Assembly (NCBI GenBank): GCA_020725265.1
Contig: DYFK01000026.1
Coordinates: forward strand, 1-37,012
DNA from: Hydrogenophilus sp.
Lineage (GTDB): Bacteria > Pseudomonadota > Gammaproteobacteria > Burkholderiales > Thiobacillaceae
DNA: 37,012 bases
Direction of reading: 5' to 3'
In this document: positions 26,579 through 35,613 of the stretch, piece after piece
Numbering within the stretch: the stretch's first letter is position 1
How the letters are laid out: each line of letters opens with the position of its first letter
Notes under the pieces: model-generated
What the model saw: the letters and a program-made list of their open reading frames with translations, nothing else
Database searches by the model: none
Told to the model about the DNA's origin: nothing
Position numbers and translations under genes: made by a program

Positions 26579-26587
26579 ATCATAGCA
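26579..26587 (-). promoter_or_regulatory. Possible extended -10 promoter for the rnm-yciO-M50-trpS run
   Basis: On the minus strand TGC-TATGAT (26587-26579) is one base from the ideal extended -10. It would start a transcript about 70 bases before the ATG at 26502. The -35 region is not recognisable, as is often so for extended -10 promoters. It lies in the 155-base gap divergent from yciB. Confidence 0.4.
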
Positions 26588-26657
26588 AAATGCCCGCCGC
26601 CCTTCCCTTACCATTACGCGCGCCACGTCCGGAACGGCGGCGCCGAGGCAGCAAACC

Positions 26658-27266
26658 GTGAAAATCCTGTTCGATCTCTTCCCCATCATCCTGTTCTTCG
26701 CCGCTTACCAGTTCGGCGAGGCCAATACCGAACTGGCGCGCTCCTGGCTGGCCCTGCTCGGCATCGAACTGGAAAGCGAGGCCAAGCCCGGTGTCTACCT
26801 GGCCACGCTGGTCGCCATCGTCGCCACCTTCATGCAGATCGGTTGGGTCTGGCTGCGGCACCGCAAGGTCGAGAACATGCTGTGGATCTCGCTGATCCTG
26901 ATCGTGGTGTTCGGTGGCGCCACCCTGTTCCTGCACGACGAAGCCTTCATCAAATGGAAGCCGACCGTGCTCTACTGGCTGTTCGCGCTGTCGCTGGGCC
27001 TGGCGCCGATCCTGTTCGAACGCAACCTGATCCGGCTGATGATGGAAAAGCAGGTCAGCCTGCCGGAAGTCGTCTGGACCCGGCTCAATCTGGCCTGGGC
27101 CGGTTTCTTCACCTTCATGGGCATCGCCAACCTGTGGGTGGCGATGACCTTCTCCACCGACGCCTGGGTCAATTTCAAGATGTTCGGATCGATCGGCCTG
27201 ATGATCGTGTTCATCATCGGCCAGACCTTCTACCTGTCCAGACACATCAAGGAGGAAGCGGAATGA
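26658..27266 (+). CDS. yciB: Inner membrane septation protein YciB (IspZ family)
   Basis: This 202-aa inner membrane protein has about five or six helices. It opens [19 protein letters not shown], has [14 protein letters not shown], the conserved [19 protein letters not shown], and [16 protein letters not shown]. YciB is linked to cell envelope synthesis and septation; the molecular role is unclear. The start is a GTG at 26658 with GAGG 9 bases upstream. The last four bases overlap the next start (ATGA). Confidence 0.95.
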   Translation: MKILFDLFPIILFFAAYQFGEANTELARSWLALLGIELESEAKPGVYLATLVAIVATFMQIGWVWLRHRKVENMLWISLILIVVFGGATLFLHDEAFIKWKPTVLYWLFALSLGLAPILFERNLIRLMMEKQVSLPEVVWTRLNLAWAGFFTFMGIANLWVAMTFSTDAWVNFKMFGSIGLMIVFIIGQTFYLSRHIKEEAE

Positions 27267-27568
27267 GTCTGTTCTACGCGATCGTCGGCGAGGACGCGCC
27301 CGACAGCCTGGACAAGCGGCTGGCGGCGCGCCCCGCGCATCTGGAACGCCTGCGCGCGCTCCAGGCCGAGGGCCGCCTGCTGCTGGCCGGCCCGTTCCCG
27401 GCCATCGACAGTATCGATCCGGGGCCGGCCGGGTTTTCCGGCAGCCTGATCGTCGCCGCCTTCGACAGCCTGGACGACGCCCACGCCTGGGCCGAGGCCG
27501 ATCCCTACGTCGCCGCCGGCGTCTATGCCAGCGTCAGCGCGAGGCCGTTCAAGAAAGTGTTGCCCTGA
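27263..27568 (+). CDS. YciI family protein
   Basis: This 101-aa small ferredoxin-like-fold protein opens [20 protein letters not shown]. It has [22 protein letters not shown] and [13 protein letters not shown], both typical of YciI. The catalytic role of the family is not settled. AGGAGG lies 7 bases upstream of the ATG inside yciB, and the next gene starts within its stop codon. Confidence 0.94.
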   Translation: MSLFYAIVGEDAPDSLDKRLAARPAHLERLRALQAEGRLLLAGPFPAIDSIDPGPAGFSGSLIVAAFDSLDDAHAWAEADPYVAAGVYASVSARPFKKVLP

Positions 27569-27834
27569 TGTCCGACACCATCGCCGAAATGAAGGCGCGA
27601 CTCGACGTCCTGGCCCCCGAGCATCTGGAAATCGTCGACCAGTCCGCCCTGCACGCCGGCCACGAAGGCGCCAGATCCGGCGGCGGCCACTATCAGCTCA
27701 CCCTGGTCTCGCCACGCTTCAGCGGCCTTGGCCAGGTCGCCCGCCACCGCGCCGTCTATCAGGCGCTCGGCGATCTCATGAGCCAGCGCGTGCACGCGCT
27801 GTCGATCACCGCGTTGGCGCCGGAAGAACTCTGA
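27568..27834 (+). CDS. BolA family protein
   Basis: This 88-aa protein has the BolA class II KH-like fold, with the motifs LAPEHLEIVDQSALHAGH, HYQLTLVSPRFSG, RHRAVYQALGDLM and VHALSITALAPEEL. BolA proteins partner with monothiol glutaredoxins in iron-sulphur and iron homeostasis, and some bind DNA. The start overlaps the upstream stop by one base (TGATG). It is probably translationally coupled to the YciI gene. Confidence 0.94.
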   Translation: MSDTIAEMKARLDVLAPEHLEIVDQSALHAGHEGARSGGGHYQLTLVSPRFSGLGQVARHRAVYQALGDLMSQRVHALSITALAPEEL

Positions 27835-27910
27835 ACGCGAAATCGACTCCTTGCCTCCGGCGCTCGCGTTCCGCGAGCGCCATTCACATTCAACAACCCC
27901 GGGAATCCAG

Positions 27911-28738
27911 ATGAAATCCAGCCTCGCCAGTCTCCTGACCGCTTCCGCGCTCGTCCTGCCCCTGTCCATGCCCACGGCGCACGCCGCCGAAATCGACGGC
28001 AACACGCCGATCGCGCGCGTCAACGGCGTCGCCATTCCGGTCATTCACGCAGCCTTCATCAAGCAAAGCCGGGTCAACCGAGGCGCCAACCCGGAGACGC
28101 TGACCGACGAATCGATCCGCGATGCCCTGATTTCGATGGAAGTCATGGTCCAGGAAGCCCTGCGCAAGAATCTGGACAAGGAGGCGAGCGTGGCCGCCGC
28201 GCTCGATCTCCAGCGCAAGGAATTGCTCAGCCAGGCGGCGGTCGAGGATTACGCCCGCGCCAACCCGGTCGACGAGGCACTGGTGCGCGCGGAATACGAC
28301 AAGGCCAAGGCCGCCGCCGGCGACAACGAATACCGGGTGCGCCATATTCTGGTCGACAACGAGAAGGAAGCCCGGACCATCATCCAGACGCTGGCGCGCA
28401 AGAACAAACCGCCCAAGTTCGAGGAACTCGCCAAGAAGCATTCCAAGGACAGCTCCGCCCAGGAAGGCGGCGATCTGGGCTGGGTGCTGCCGGCCAATGT
28501 CGTCCCGGAATTCGCCAACGCGATGGTCAAACTGAAGAAAGCCGATTTCACCCGGATACCGGTCAAATCGGAGTTCGGCTGGCACGTCATCAAACTGGAA
28601 GACAGCCGCAAGCTCGAATTCCCCAGCTATGAAGAACTGCGCGGCCGCATCGCCGGCCAGATCCGGCAGCAGATGCTGCGCAGGTACATCAGCGAAGTCC
28701 GCTCCACCGCGCGCATCGAGCTGATCGGCAAGCCCTGA
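27911..28738 (+). CDS. Periplasmic parvulin-type peptidyl-prolyl isomerase
   Basis: This 275-aa protein has a signal peptide at 1-25 (ending TAHAA). An N-terminal SurA/PrsA-like chaperone helix region covers about 30-135. The rotamase domain covers about 138-235: YRVRHILVDNEKEA, FEELAKKHSKDSSA, GGDLGWV, FGWHVIKLED. It probably helps fold exported proteins. The ATG at 27911 gives the signal peptide and has GGGAA upstream; an upstream frame start at 27851 does not. It is the last gene of the yciB operon, an order common in betaproteobacteria. Confidence 0.93.
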   Translation: MKSSLASLLTASALVLPLSMPTAHAAEIDGNTPIARVNGVAIPVIHAAFIKQSRVNRGANPETLTDESIRDALISMEVMVQEALRKNLDKEASVAAALDLQRKELLSQAAVEDYARANPVDEALVRAEYDKAKAAAGDNEYRVRHILVDNEKEARTIIQTLARKNKPPKFEELAKKHSKDSSAQEGGDLGWVLPANVVPEFANAMVKLKKADFTRIPVKSEFGWHVIKLEDSRKLEFPSYEELRGRIAGQIRQQMLRRYISEVRSTARIELIGKP

Positions 28739-28749
28739 CCCGGGCGCCG

Positions 28750-28781
28750 ACCGCCCGCGCTATCGACATGGCGCGGGCGGT
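28750..28781. terminator. Hairpin between convergent parvulin and SapC genes
   Basis: ACCGCCCGCGC (28750-28760) and GCGCGGGCGGT (28771-28781) are perfect 11-base arms around a 10-base loop. It lies between two convergent stops and probably ends both transcripts. It has no T-run, so it is a hairpin of the non-canonical kind. Confidence 0.6.
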
Positions 28782-28788
28782 GTCCGCG

Positions 28789-29502
28789 TCACATTGCCGG
28801 GCGCATCAGCGCGGACAGGGTCGCGAAGTTGGTCAACGAGGACAGATGCGCCATGGCCAGCGCGTAGTGGCCGTTGCGCACGAAATCCAGCAATTCGCAG
28901 GACGGCAACGCGTCCAGACGGGCCTTGTCGACGCACAGCAGATTGCCCAGCAACGATCGATTTCCCTCGCTGGTCACCTCGGCGTTGAACGGAGTCAGCA
29001 GGTCCAGACGCAACAGATCGGCCAGGAACAGATTGGTGCGGGCATGGGCCAGCAGAAACTCATCCATGAACGCGCTGGCTTCCATCAGGGTTGGCGTCGG
29101 CGCGCCGTCCGGCTCGAACAGCGGCTCGCCATCATCGGCGCCGACCCCCTCGAACGCCATGTCCAGACCGAGCAGCAGGACATCGTCCCGATCGACCGCG
29201 ACGAACGGATAACGACGCACGTAGGCCGGCACGTAATTGGCCGGGCGCCAATGGCCGGTCGCATCCACCCAGAGATTGCCGGTATCGGGAAAGCCCATCA
29301 CCACCACCGCCATCGGCCGGCCACCCTCGTCGCGCGCGAACACGATCGGATAGGTCTTGGCCGCCTCCATGAATTCATCGACCACGATCGGACAATCCCT
29401 GAGGCCGGCGGCATAGCCGATATCCTCAGCGCGTTTCAGGCGCAGATCGCCGTGTTGTTCGCTGTCGAGGATCTCGACCTGGCGATAAAGGGGTCCGTTC
29501 AT
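28789..29502 (-). CDS. SapC family protein
   Basis: This 237-aa protein opens MNGPLYRQVEILDSEQHGDL. It contains CPIVVDEFMEAAKTYPIVFA, MGFPDTGNLWVDATGHW, PAYVRRYPFVAVD, LFEPDGAPTPTL and a C-terminal NGHYALAMAHLSSLTN. The pattern matches the SapC family, named from Campylobacter S-layer loci; its activity is not known. The ATG at 29502 is chosen because GGAG lies about 6 bases upstream and it matches the family start. It follows the large glycosyltransferase gene by 20 bases and is the last gene of that operon. Confidence 0.9.
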   Translation of the reverse strand: MNGPLYRQVEILDSEQHGDLRLKRAEDIGYAAGLRDCPIVVDEFMEAAKTYPIVFARDEGGRPMAVVVMGFPDTGNLWVDATGHWRPANYVPAYVRRYPFVAVDRDDVLLLGLDMAFEGVGADDGEPLFEPDGAPTPTLMEASAFMDEFLLAHARTNLFLADLLRLDLLTPFNAEVTSEGNRSLLGNLLCVDKARLDALPSCELLDFVRNGHYALAMAHLSSLTNFATLSALMRPAM

Positions 29503-29522
29503 GTTGTCTCCAGTCGTTGGTT

Positions 29523-32500
29523 TCAATTCGGCAGCCAGGCTTTCAGCCAAGCATCGAGATTATCTTCCAACATCCAGTTGGACTGAATGTACTCGCGCAA
29601 TGCGTCGCCACGCCGCGCCAGCGCGTCCGGATCGGCGACATGCTCGCGAATGGCGTCGACCCAGTTCTTGAACTTGTTGGGCACGCGCGTGACCGGGTAG
29701 GCGCCCTTGTAGGGCGTGATGTCGGTGCAAATCACCGGGTAACCGAGCACGCCATATTCGAGCAGACGCAGATGGCTCTTGGCATGGTTGAACGGCACGT
29801 CCTCCAGCGGCGCGACGGCGAGATCCAGGTTCAGGCTGGCGAGTTTGGCGGGATAGTCGTCAAGTTTCACCGGTGGGTGGAATTCCTTGATCAACGGCTT
29901 GAGCGACTCCGGACACATGCCGAAGAACACCCAGTCGACCTCATCCAGCGTCGCCTTGACCACGTCGATGATGACGTCCAGATCGCCATGGTGGGTGACG
30001 CTGCCGGCCCAGCCGACACGCAACCTTTCACCCTGACGGCGTGAAGGCGTGAGCTCGCCCCAGACCGCGCGCTCGATGAAGTTGGGCACGGCGACCACTT
30101 CGCCGGTATAGCCCCGGTATTCCTCGGCGAGATATTCGGTGGACACCACCAGCCGGTCGCACATGCCGACCCCCTTGCGGAACTGCTTGTGCAATTCCTT
30201 GTTGGCGACGAACTGGGACTTGCGCGGGTTCTTGATCGGCACGTTGGTGATCAGGTCATCGATCTCGAATACCCGGAAAGCCTTGCTGTGGCGGGTATAG
30301 CGTTCGAACAGGGCAAGCTGCTCCGGCGTCACCTGGCGTTGGACGACGATGGCATCCGGCGCCATGCGCAACACCTCGGGCACACTGATGTAGCTGCCGG
30401 TCTCCCAGCCCTGGACGCGGCCGGCGGCGATCAGCGCGCGCATCGGCGAGATGATGCGGTACTCGCCGCAGCCCATGCGGTCGGCCGGATGCGCCAGGAT
30501 GCGCGGCCGCGGCCGCCATTCCGGATCCCAGGTCAGGGCGGGCGCGATCTCGATCAGCCCGGAGCGATCGTGCAGGCACAGGTTGCGGTTGAAATGGGGG
30601 TCGCTGGCGATCTGGCTCGGCCATTTGTCGTACATCGCCCGTGCCTCCGCCTGAAAGCGCTCCAGCCGCTCCTCGCGCTTGCGCTGTTCGACATTGCCGG
30701 TCTGGCTTACCGAGCCCTCGTGCAACAAGGTGGCGAACGGCGTCCACACCACCAGCAAGCCCTTCTCGCGGACCTTGAGACAGAGGTCGACATCGTTGTA
30801 GGAAACCCTGAACAGGGTTTCGTCGAGCCCGCCAACCTCGGCATAGAGGGAACGGGGAATCATCAGGCAGGCCGCGGTCACCGCCGAGAAATCCTGGACC
30901 AGTTGCGCGCGGCCGAAATAGCCGGGTGCCTCGCTGTCCTGTTCGATGAACAGATGATCGGCCGGCTTGCCGCCCAGGCCGAGAATGACACCGGCATGCT
31001 GGAGCAGGCCGTTCGGATAGAGCAACCGGGCGCCAACGATGCCGACTTCGGGACGCTGCGCGTGCGCGACCATCTCGTCCAGCCATTGTTCGTGCAGCAC
31101 GGCGGTATCGTTGTTGAGCAGCAGGAGGTAATCCCCCCTCGCCTCGCCCGCCGCCATGTTGTTCATCGCCGAGAAGTTGAACGGATGCGGGTACGGCAGC
31201 ACGCGCACTTTCGGGTGCGCCGCCATCCGGTCGAGATACGCGCGCGCCTCCGGCTCGGTGGTGCCGTTGTCGACCAGCAGCAGCTCGTACTCGCTGTACT
31301 CGGTCTTGCCCAGGAAACTGTCGACACAGCGCTTGATCAGGTCGGGCCGATCCTTGGTCGGCACGATCACCGAAACCAAGGGTCGCGCGCCATGCTTGTA
31401 GAACACATGGAAAGTGCCCGGCAACAGGCCGTCGCCAATCACCGCCGCCTGGCCGCACCGGTCCAGATGCGCCTGAAGCGCCTCCTTGCGCGCCGCCAGC
31501 ACGTCCTCGGTGGCGCGCGTGCAATGGCCGCCCTCGACATGGCGGTGATAGAGCACATCGGCAATGTGGCCGATGCCGCCGGCGCCGACCCGTTCATAGG
31601 CCCGCATCAGCAAATCCCAGTATTCCACGCCCTCCATCTCGGGGCGGTAGCCCCCCAGTTCGACGAACAGCGCGCGTCGGGTCAGCATCAGACCACCGAA
31701 CGAATACGGCGCGCTACGACACAGGTCGATGTTGAAATCAGGCTTGAAATACGGGTTGCCGCGCTTGCCCTCGGCATCCAGGCTGTCCTCGTCGCTGAAA
31801 CAGACCGACCATTCCGGATGCCGCCCGATCTTGTCGGCGAAGGCGAACAGCGCATGCATGGCGAGACCGTCGCCGGATTCGAGCATGCCCACCCAGTCAG
31901 CCCGTGTTTCCGCGAAAGCCTGGTTGAGCAACGCCAGCGGCGATGCCTGGCCGATCTCCAGCCAATCGATGTTGTCGACTTCGTTGATCACTTCCGGCAT
32001 CGGCGATTCGGCGACGATGGTCAGATGCCAGTTTTGATAGAACTGCCGCCCGAGCGCCTGGATCAGATCACCCAGACCCCATTCCATCTCCGTCCAGACG
32101 ATGACTCCGATGTGGAAGCGCGGACGCCCGGGCAACCGTTCCAGCCGTTCGGTGATCCACTCCAGATCGCGCGACACCAGCGCATGCCCGGCCTGCCAGA
32201 CCTCGTAGAGTTGCTCCGGAGACGGACGGTTCGCGGATGGAGACTCGGCGGCGGGCATGGGCGGCGCGGCCGTATCGATCCGTTCACGCGGCGGCGCGGC
32301 GGCGAGCAGCTCGCCATACACCCGGGCATATTCGGCCGCGCGTACCTCCACCGTGTGCCGGGCCTGAACCGTCGCCTGCGCGGCGCGCGCGATGGCCAGC
32401 CGGCGATCGGGATGATCGATCAGCTCGCACAGGGCGTCGTACCAGGCCCGTTCGGTGTTCGGAACCTTGATGCCGGTGATACCGTGCTCGACTTCCGCGT

Positions 32501-34403
32501 ACGGCTCCAGATCGGAAAAAATGCCCGCCGCGCCAGCCGCCGAGTATTCCAGCCACTTGATGTTGCTCTTGCACCGGTTGAACGGGTTGTCCTCCAGCGG
32601 CGCCAGGGCGATATCGAACTCGAACTTGGGCAAGGTACGCGCGTACAGATCGTAATCCGGCACGAAATCCAGGGAAGTCACCGACTGGTACTTGCGCAGG
32701 CGCTCCGGCGTGATACCCATGCAAACCAGCTGGACCCGGCGGCCATAGCGCTTGAGCACCCGTTCGAGCGCCGACTCGATCAACGCATAATCGACACGAT
32801 GCGTCAGGGTTCCGGTCAACGCGATGCGCACCGGGCCATCCCGCAGCGCCGGTTCCCGGTACAGCGTGGCGAACTCGATCGAATTGGCCAGCACGTACAC
32901 CCGCTTCGGCCGCGCCACCGCGCGTAGCGCATCGGCCAGCGCCGGCGTGGAAACGATGACCGCGTCGACCCGGTCGATGACCGAGAGGATGAAGTCGCGG
33001 CTTCCTTGGGCTTGGCCATGAAGAGGATTGTCTGGCGGCAGATCGAACAACAGATCATCCATCTCGAATACCACCGGCAAGCCACTGCCGAGCAGGTACT
33101 CGACATACTCCCGATGTTTTTCAAGCACGTAATACCGCTGGAGGATGACCAGGCTGGCGTGCTCCAGCAATCCAAAATCACTGAAATGCCCTTCGCCGCT
33201 GGTTTTCGGCTTGACCGCCCAAATCAGCTCGAAGCCTGGGGAGAGTCGACGGAATGGCTGCGATAACCTGATCCGTGAGCACGCCCAGGCAACATCGTCG
33301 CCGGAATAGACCAGCAGCCGCCTCGCCATCTGCTCGGGTATCGCGGCCGCATGGGCCGACAGCAACGCGCGAGCGCCGGCATGATCCGGATTGCGAGCCA
33401 GGATCTCGCGCAGCAGCGCGACGGCTTCCTCGGGCTCCCCCAGATACGCCGGAGCGGGAACGTATTCCAGGATGGTCCTGGCGGCGCCAACCAGGAAATC
33501 ATCCCGATGCGCGGCGACCCATTGCCGCATCACCGACATCGCCTTGTCGCCTCCGAACTTGCGGGCAATATCGAGCAGCCCATCACCGGTGAGCCAGCGC
33601 ATCTGGTTGGCCTTGGCGAGCAGACGGATCGGCATCGGCCAGCGGTCGGACTGGAAAATCAGATCGTAAAAGTGCAAGTGGTCATAGCCGGAACGGTTGT
33701 CGCCAATCAACCTCTCCGTCTCGGCCTCGCCATGCTTGCGATAGTTGCCGAGTACCTCATGGATGTAGCAAGCGGGCCCCAGGCTCAGGAAGTTCATCCA
33801 CAGGAACCAGTCGCCGACGTGATGCAATTGCGCGGGCGTGATGCCACCCGTCGCATCACAGATCGCCCGGCGAAACAGACAGATCGAATTGGTGATCCAG
33901 TTGTGCGCGAGCAGCACCGCCGAGTCGTCATATACGCCACTGGCATGATGCGGAATGGTGATGCGGATCTCGGCGCCATGGTTCACGGCGCCTGGCCGAT
34001 CCACATACATGCGCCAGGCGGTGTAGGCGAAACCACACTCCGGATGCTGATCGAGCGCGGCCACGGTGCGCGCCAGGAAATCCGGCTGCCAATGGTCATC
34101 GGAAGACAGGACCACCACCAGTTCACCACCCACGAGGTCATAAGCCTTGTTCACACTGGCCCGTAGCCCAAGGTTGGTGTCGTTGCGCAGATAGCGAATC
34201 CTGGCATCGCGCGCGCCCCAGGCCCTGGCGAGGCTTTCCGTATCGTCCTCGGATGCATTGTCGATGACCAACACCGTGAAATCGGTGTAAGTCTGCGAGA
34301 GCACCGACCCCAGACATTCGTCCAGGTAGCGACCGTAGTTGTATGTGGGAATGATGATGCCGACCTTGGCGGCGGTCGCGGGTACGGAGACGGGTGTATC
34401 CAT
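29523..34403 (-). CDS. Giant multi-module glycosyltransferase
   Basis: This 1626-aa protein has several glycosyltransferase modules. Residues about 12-250 are a GT2 domain (VGIIIPTYNYGRYLDECL, LSSDDHWQPDF). About 320-350 look like one TPR (EEAVALLREILARNPDHAGA). About 365-700 are a GT4-like domain (FEMDDLLFDLPP, IALAPLEDNPFNRCKS). About 757-1000 are a GT2-like module with CFSDEDSLDAEGKR. About 1005-1240 are a second GT2 (SVIVPTKDRPDLIKRCVDSF, LLLLNNDTAVL, YNDVDLCLKVREKG). About 1298-1626 are a second GT4-like domain (FEIDDLITNVP, LAVAPLEDVPFNHAKS). The two GT4-like domains are clear paralogues. It is probably a cytoplasmic enzyme building a surface glycan or glycosylating protein; the sugars cannot be told. 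The ATG at 34403 has AGGAA upstream and lies 7 bases after the FkbM stop. Confidence 0.92.
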   Translation of the reverse strand: MDTPVSVPATAAKVGIIIPTYNYGRYLDECLGSVLSQTYTDFTVLVIDNASEDDTESLARAWGARDARIRYLRNDTNLGLRASVNKAYDLVGGELVVVLSSDDHWQPDFLARTVAALDQHPECGFAYTAWRMYVDRPGAVNHGAEIRITIPHHASGVYDDSAVLLAHNWITNSICLFRRAICDATGGITPAQLHHVGDWFLWMNFLSLGPACYIHEVLGNYRKHGEAETERLIGDNRSGYDHLHFYDLIFQSDRWPMPIRLLAKANQMRWLTGDGLLDIARKFGGDKAMSVMRQWVAAHRDDFLVGAARTILEYVPAPAYLGEPEEAVALLREILARNPDHAGARALLSAHAAAIPEQMARRLLVYSGDDVAWACSRIRLSQPFRRLSPGFELIWAVKPKTSGEGHFSDFGLLEHASLVILQRYYVLEKHREYVEYLLGSGLPVVFEMDDLLFDLPPDNPLHGQAQGSRDFILSVIDRVDAVIVSTPALADALRAVARPKRVYVLANSIEFATLYREPALRDGPVRIALTGTLTHRVDYALIESALERVLKRYGRRVQLVCMGITPERLRKYQSVTSLDFVPDYDLYARTLPKFEFDIALAPLEDNPFNRCKSNIKWLEYSAAGAAGIFSDLEPYAEVEHGITGIKVPNTERAWYDALCELIDHPDRRLAIARAAQATVQARHTVEVRAAEYARVYGELLAAAPPRERIDTAAPPMPAAESPSANRPSPEQLYEVWQAGHALVSRDLEWITERLERLPGRPRFHIGVIVWTEMEWGLGDLIQALGRQFYQNWHLTIVAESPMPEVINEVDNIDWLEIGQASPLALLNQAFAETRADWVGMLESGDGLAMHALFAFADKIGRHPEWSVCFSDEDSLDAEGKRGNPYFKPDFNIDLCRSAPYSFGGLMLTRRALFVELGGYRPEMEGVEYWDLLMRAYERVGAGGIGHIADVLYHRHVEGGHCTRATEDVLAARKEALQAHLDRCGQAAVIGDGLLPGTFHVFYKHGARPLVSVIVPTKDRPDLIKRCVDSFLGKTEYSEYELLLVDNGTTEPEARAYLDRMAAHPKVRVLPYPHPFNFSAMNNMAAGEARGDYLLLLNNDTAVLHEQWLDEMVAHAQRPEVGIVGARLLYPNGLLQHAGVILGLGGKPADHLFIEQDSEAPGYFGRAQLVQDFSAVTAACLMIPRSLYAEVGGLDETLFRVSYNDVDLCLKVREKGLLVVWTPFATLLHEGSVSQTGNVEQRKREERLERFQAEARAMYDKWPSQIASDPHFNRNLCLHDRSGLIEIAPALTWDPEWRPRPRILAHPADRMGCGEYRIISPMRALIAAGRVQGWETGSYISVPEVLRMAPDAIVVQRQVTPEQLALFERYTRHSKAFRVFEIDDLITNVPIKNPRKSQFVANKELHKQFRKGVGMCDRLVVSTEYLAEEYRGYTGEVVAVPNFIERAVWGELTPSRRQGERLRVGWAGSVTHHGDLDVIIDVVKATLDEVDWVFFGMCPESLKPLIKEFHPPVKLDDYPAKLASLNLDLAVAPLEDVPFNHAKSHLRLLEYGVLGYPVICTDITPYKGAYPVTRVPNKFKNWVDAIREHVADPDALARRGDALREYIQSNWMLEDNLDAWLKAWLPN

Positions 34404-34410
34404 GCGGTTC

Positions 34411-35613
34411 CTAGCGGGTTCTTGCGTTTTCAGTTGTTTCCGTCGACGCCGCGTCCCGCCAGCGCTCCGACGGAATCGCGTAGATCACGGCGCCGGTGCC
34501 ACACCAGCCATGCATGCGCATGAGAAAGCGGTAATCGGCGAGCGTTTCCATCAGGAACTCGGCGGTCCGCCAGAGCCCGTCGCGGTTGTGATAGACGGTC
34601 ACGGCCAGGATCGGCCGCTGCTGGCGCAGCATTGCGGCGCCACCTTGCAACGCGTCCAGTTCCCCTCCTTCGAGATGAAGCTTCGCGAACGTGGCGGGAA
34701 AAGCCAGATCGTCCAGACGGCAGGCCGGCACTTCACCATCGACTCCAGCCATCAGGCGGGATGCCAGGCCCATGCCTTGGGCGAAGGTCCGAGTGCCAGC
34801 TTCCCCGGCCAGCGCGCACTCACGAACCTCGATCCGCGCCGCCTGATCGGAAGGCAGGCTAGCGACCCAGGCACGCAAGTGCGCGGCGTTGCATGGATCC
34901 GCCTCGACCGCCAGAACGGCACTGAAGTGACCGTCCATGATCGTCAGCCAGCGCGCGATGATCGACCCATGATGAGCGCCGGCATCCAGCATTGCCTCGT
35001 CTGGCCCGAGCGCGTTCAGGACTGGCTCGATGAAATAGCGATCGTCGATGCGCACCGGCGCGTTGCTGAACGACCATTCCTCGCGGGCGACCCGCCAGGC
35101 GAGAAACTGAAGATGAGCAGCGCGTGAACAGTCGTCATGCCAGCGGTCAAGAACGCCAGCGATGCGAGCCCGATCTTCCACGCCCAATGCCCCGGCGAAC
35201 CAGCCGTTTCCCATGGGCAGACGGTCTGCGTAGGCTTCGAGCACGTCGTAGACCGGCACGACATTTCGCCAGCCAAGCTCGCTCAGCGCATCGTGGATGG
35301 GTTGATACGGCGCCGTGACCACGCACACCGCGATCAGGTGGGTATCTCGATCGGCGACCGGTGCCGCGCCTGGCGCGAACACCGGGATACGGCCCGCGAG
35401 CCGTGCCGAAGGCACGGACGAACGATCGAGCGCGTAGGCAACAGGAATATCCAGTCTGGCGAACAGATCCGCCGCGAGCAGGCCCAGCTTGCCAGCGCCA
35501 TACAACACGAGGGGACGGTCAACCATTCGCGGTCCGAGATCGTTTCGCGATACCGCGAGCCGCGCGAGCAACTCCCGCGCCTGGCTTGAATCAGGTGGCG
35601 ACGCGAAATTCAA
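34411..35613 (-). CDS. FkbM-family methyltransferase with N-terminal nucleotide-binding-like domain
   Basis: This 400-aa protein has two parts. Residues about 30-150 resemble a Rossmann-type sugar-modifying domain (PLVLYGAGKLGLLAADLF). About 200-390 are the FkbM methyltransferase, with AMLDAGAHHGSI (motif I), AVLAVEADPCNAAHL and the FkbM-typical KLHLEGGELDAL. It probably O-methylates a sugar of a surface glycan. The start is a TTG at 35613, served by GGAGG 7 bases upstream and overlapping the upstream stop (TTGA). A TTG at 35640 would extend it into the previous gene without a ribosome binding site. Confidence 0.88.
   Translation of the reverse strand: MNFASPPDSSQARELLARLAVSRNDLGPRMVDRPLVLYGAGKLGLLAADLFARLDIPVAYALDRSSVPSARLAGRIPVFAPGAAPVADRDTHLIAVCVVTAPYQPIHDALSELGWRNVVPVYDVLEAYADRLPMGNGWFAGALGVEDRARIAGVLDRWHDDCSRAAHLQFLAWRVAREEWSFSNAPVRIDDRYFIEPVLNALGPDEAMLDAGAHHGSIIARWLTIMDGHFSAVLAVEADPCNAAHLRAWVASLPSDQAARIEVRECALAGEAGTRTFAQGMGLASRLMAGVDGEVPACRLDDLAFPATFAKLHLEGGELDALQGGAAMLRQQRPILAVTVYHNRDGLWRTAEFLMETLADYRFLMRMHGWCGTGAVIYAIPSERWRDAASTETTENARTR

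Noticed and set aside
26503-26583. Upstream ATG start for the PHP protein
   Set aside because: The added 27 residues do not resemble the family, and the ATG is part of a probable extended -10 box.
30189-32927. 912-codon plus-strand open frame within the glycosyltransferase gene
   Set aside because: It is the complement of strongly biased codons in the 1626-aa glycosyltransferase. It shows no domain, signal or ribosome binding site.
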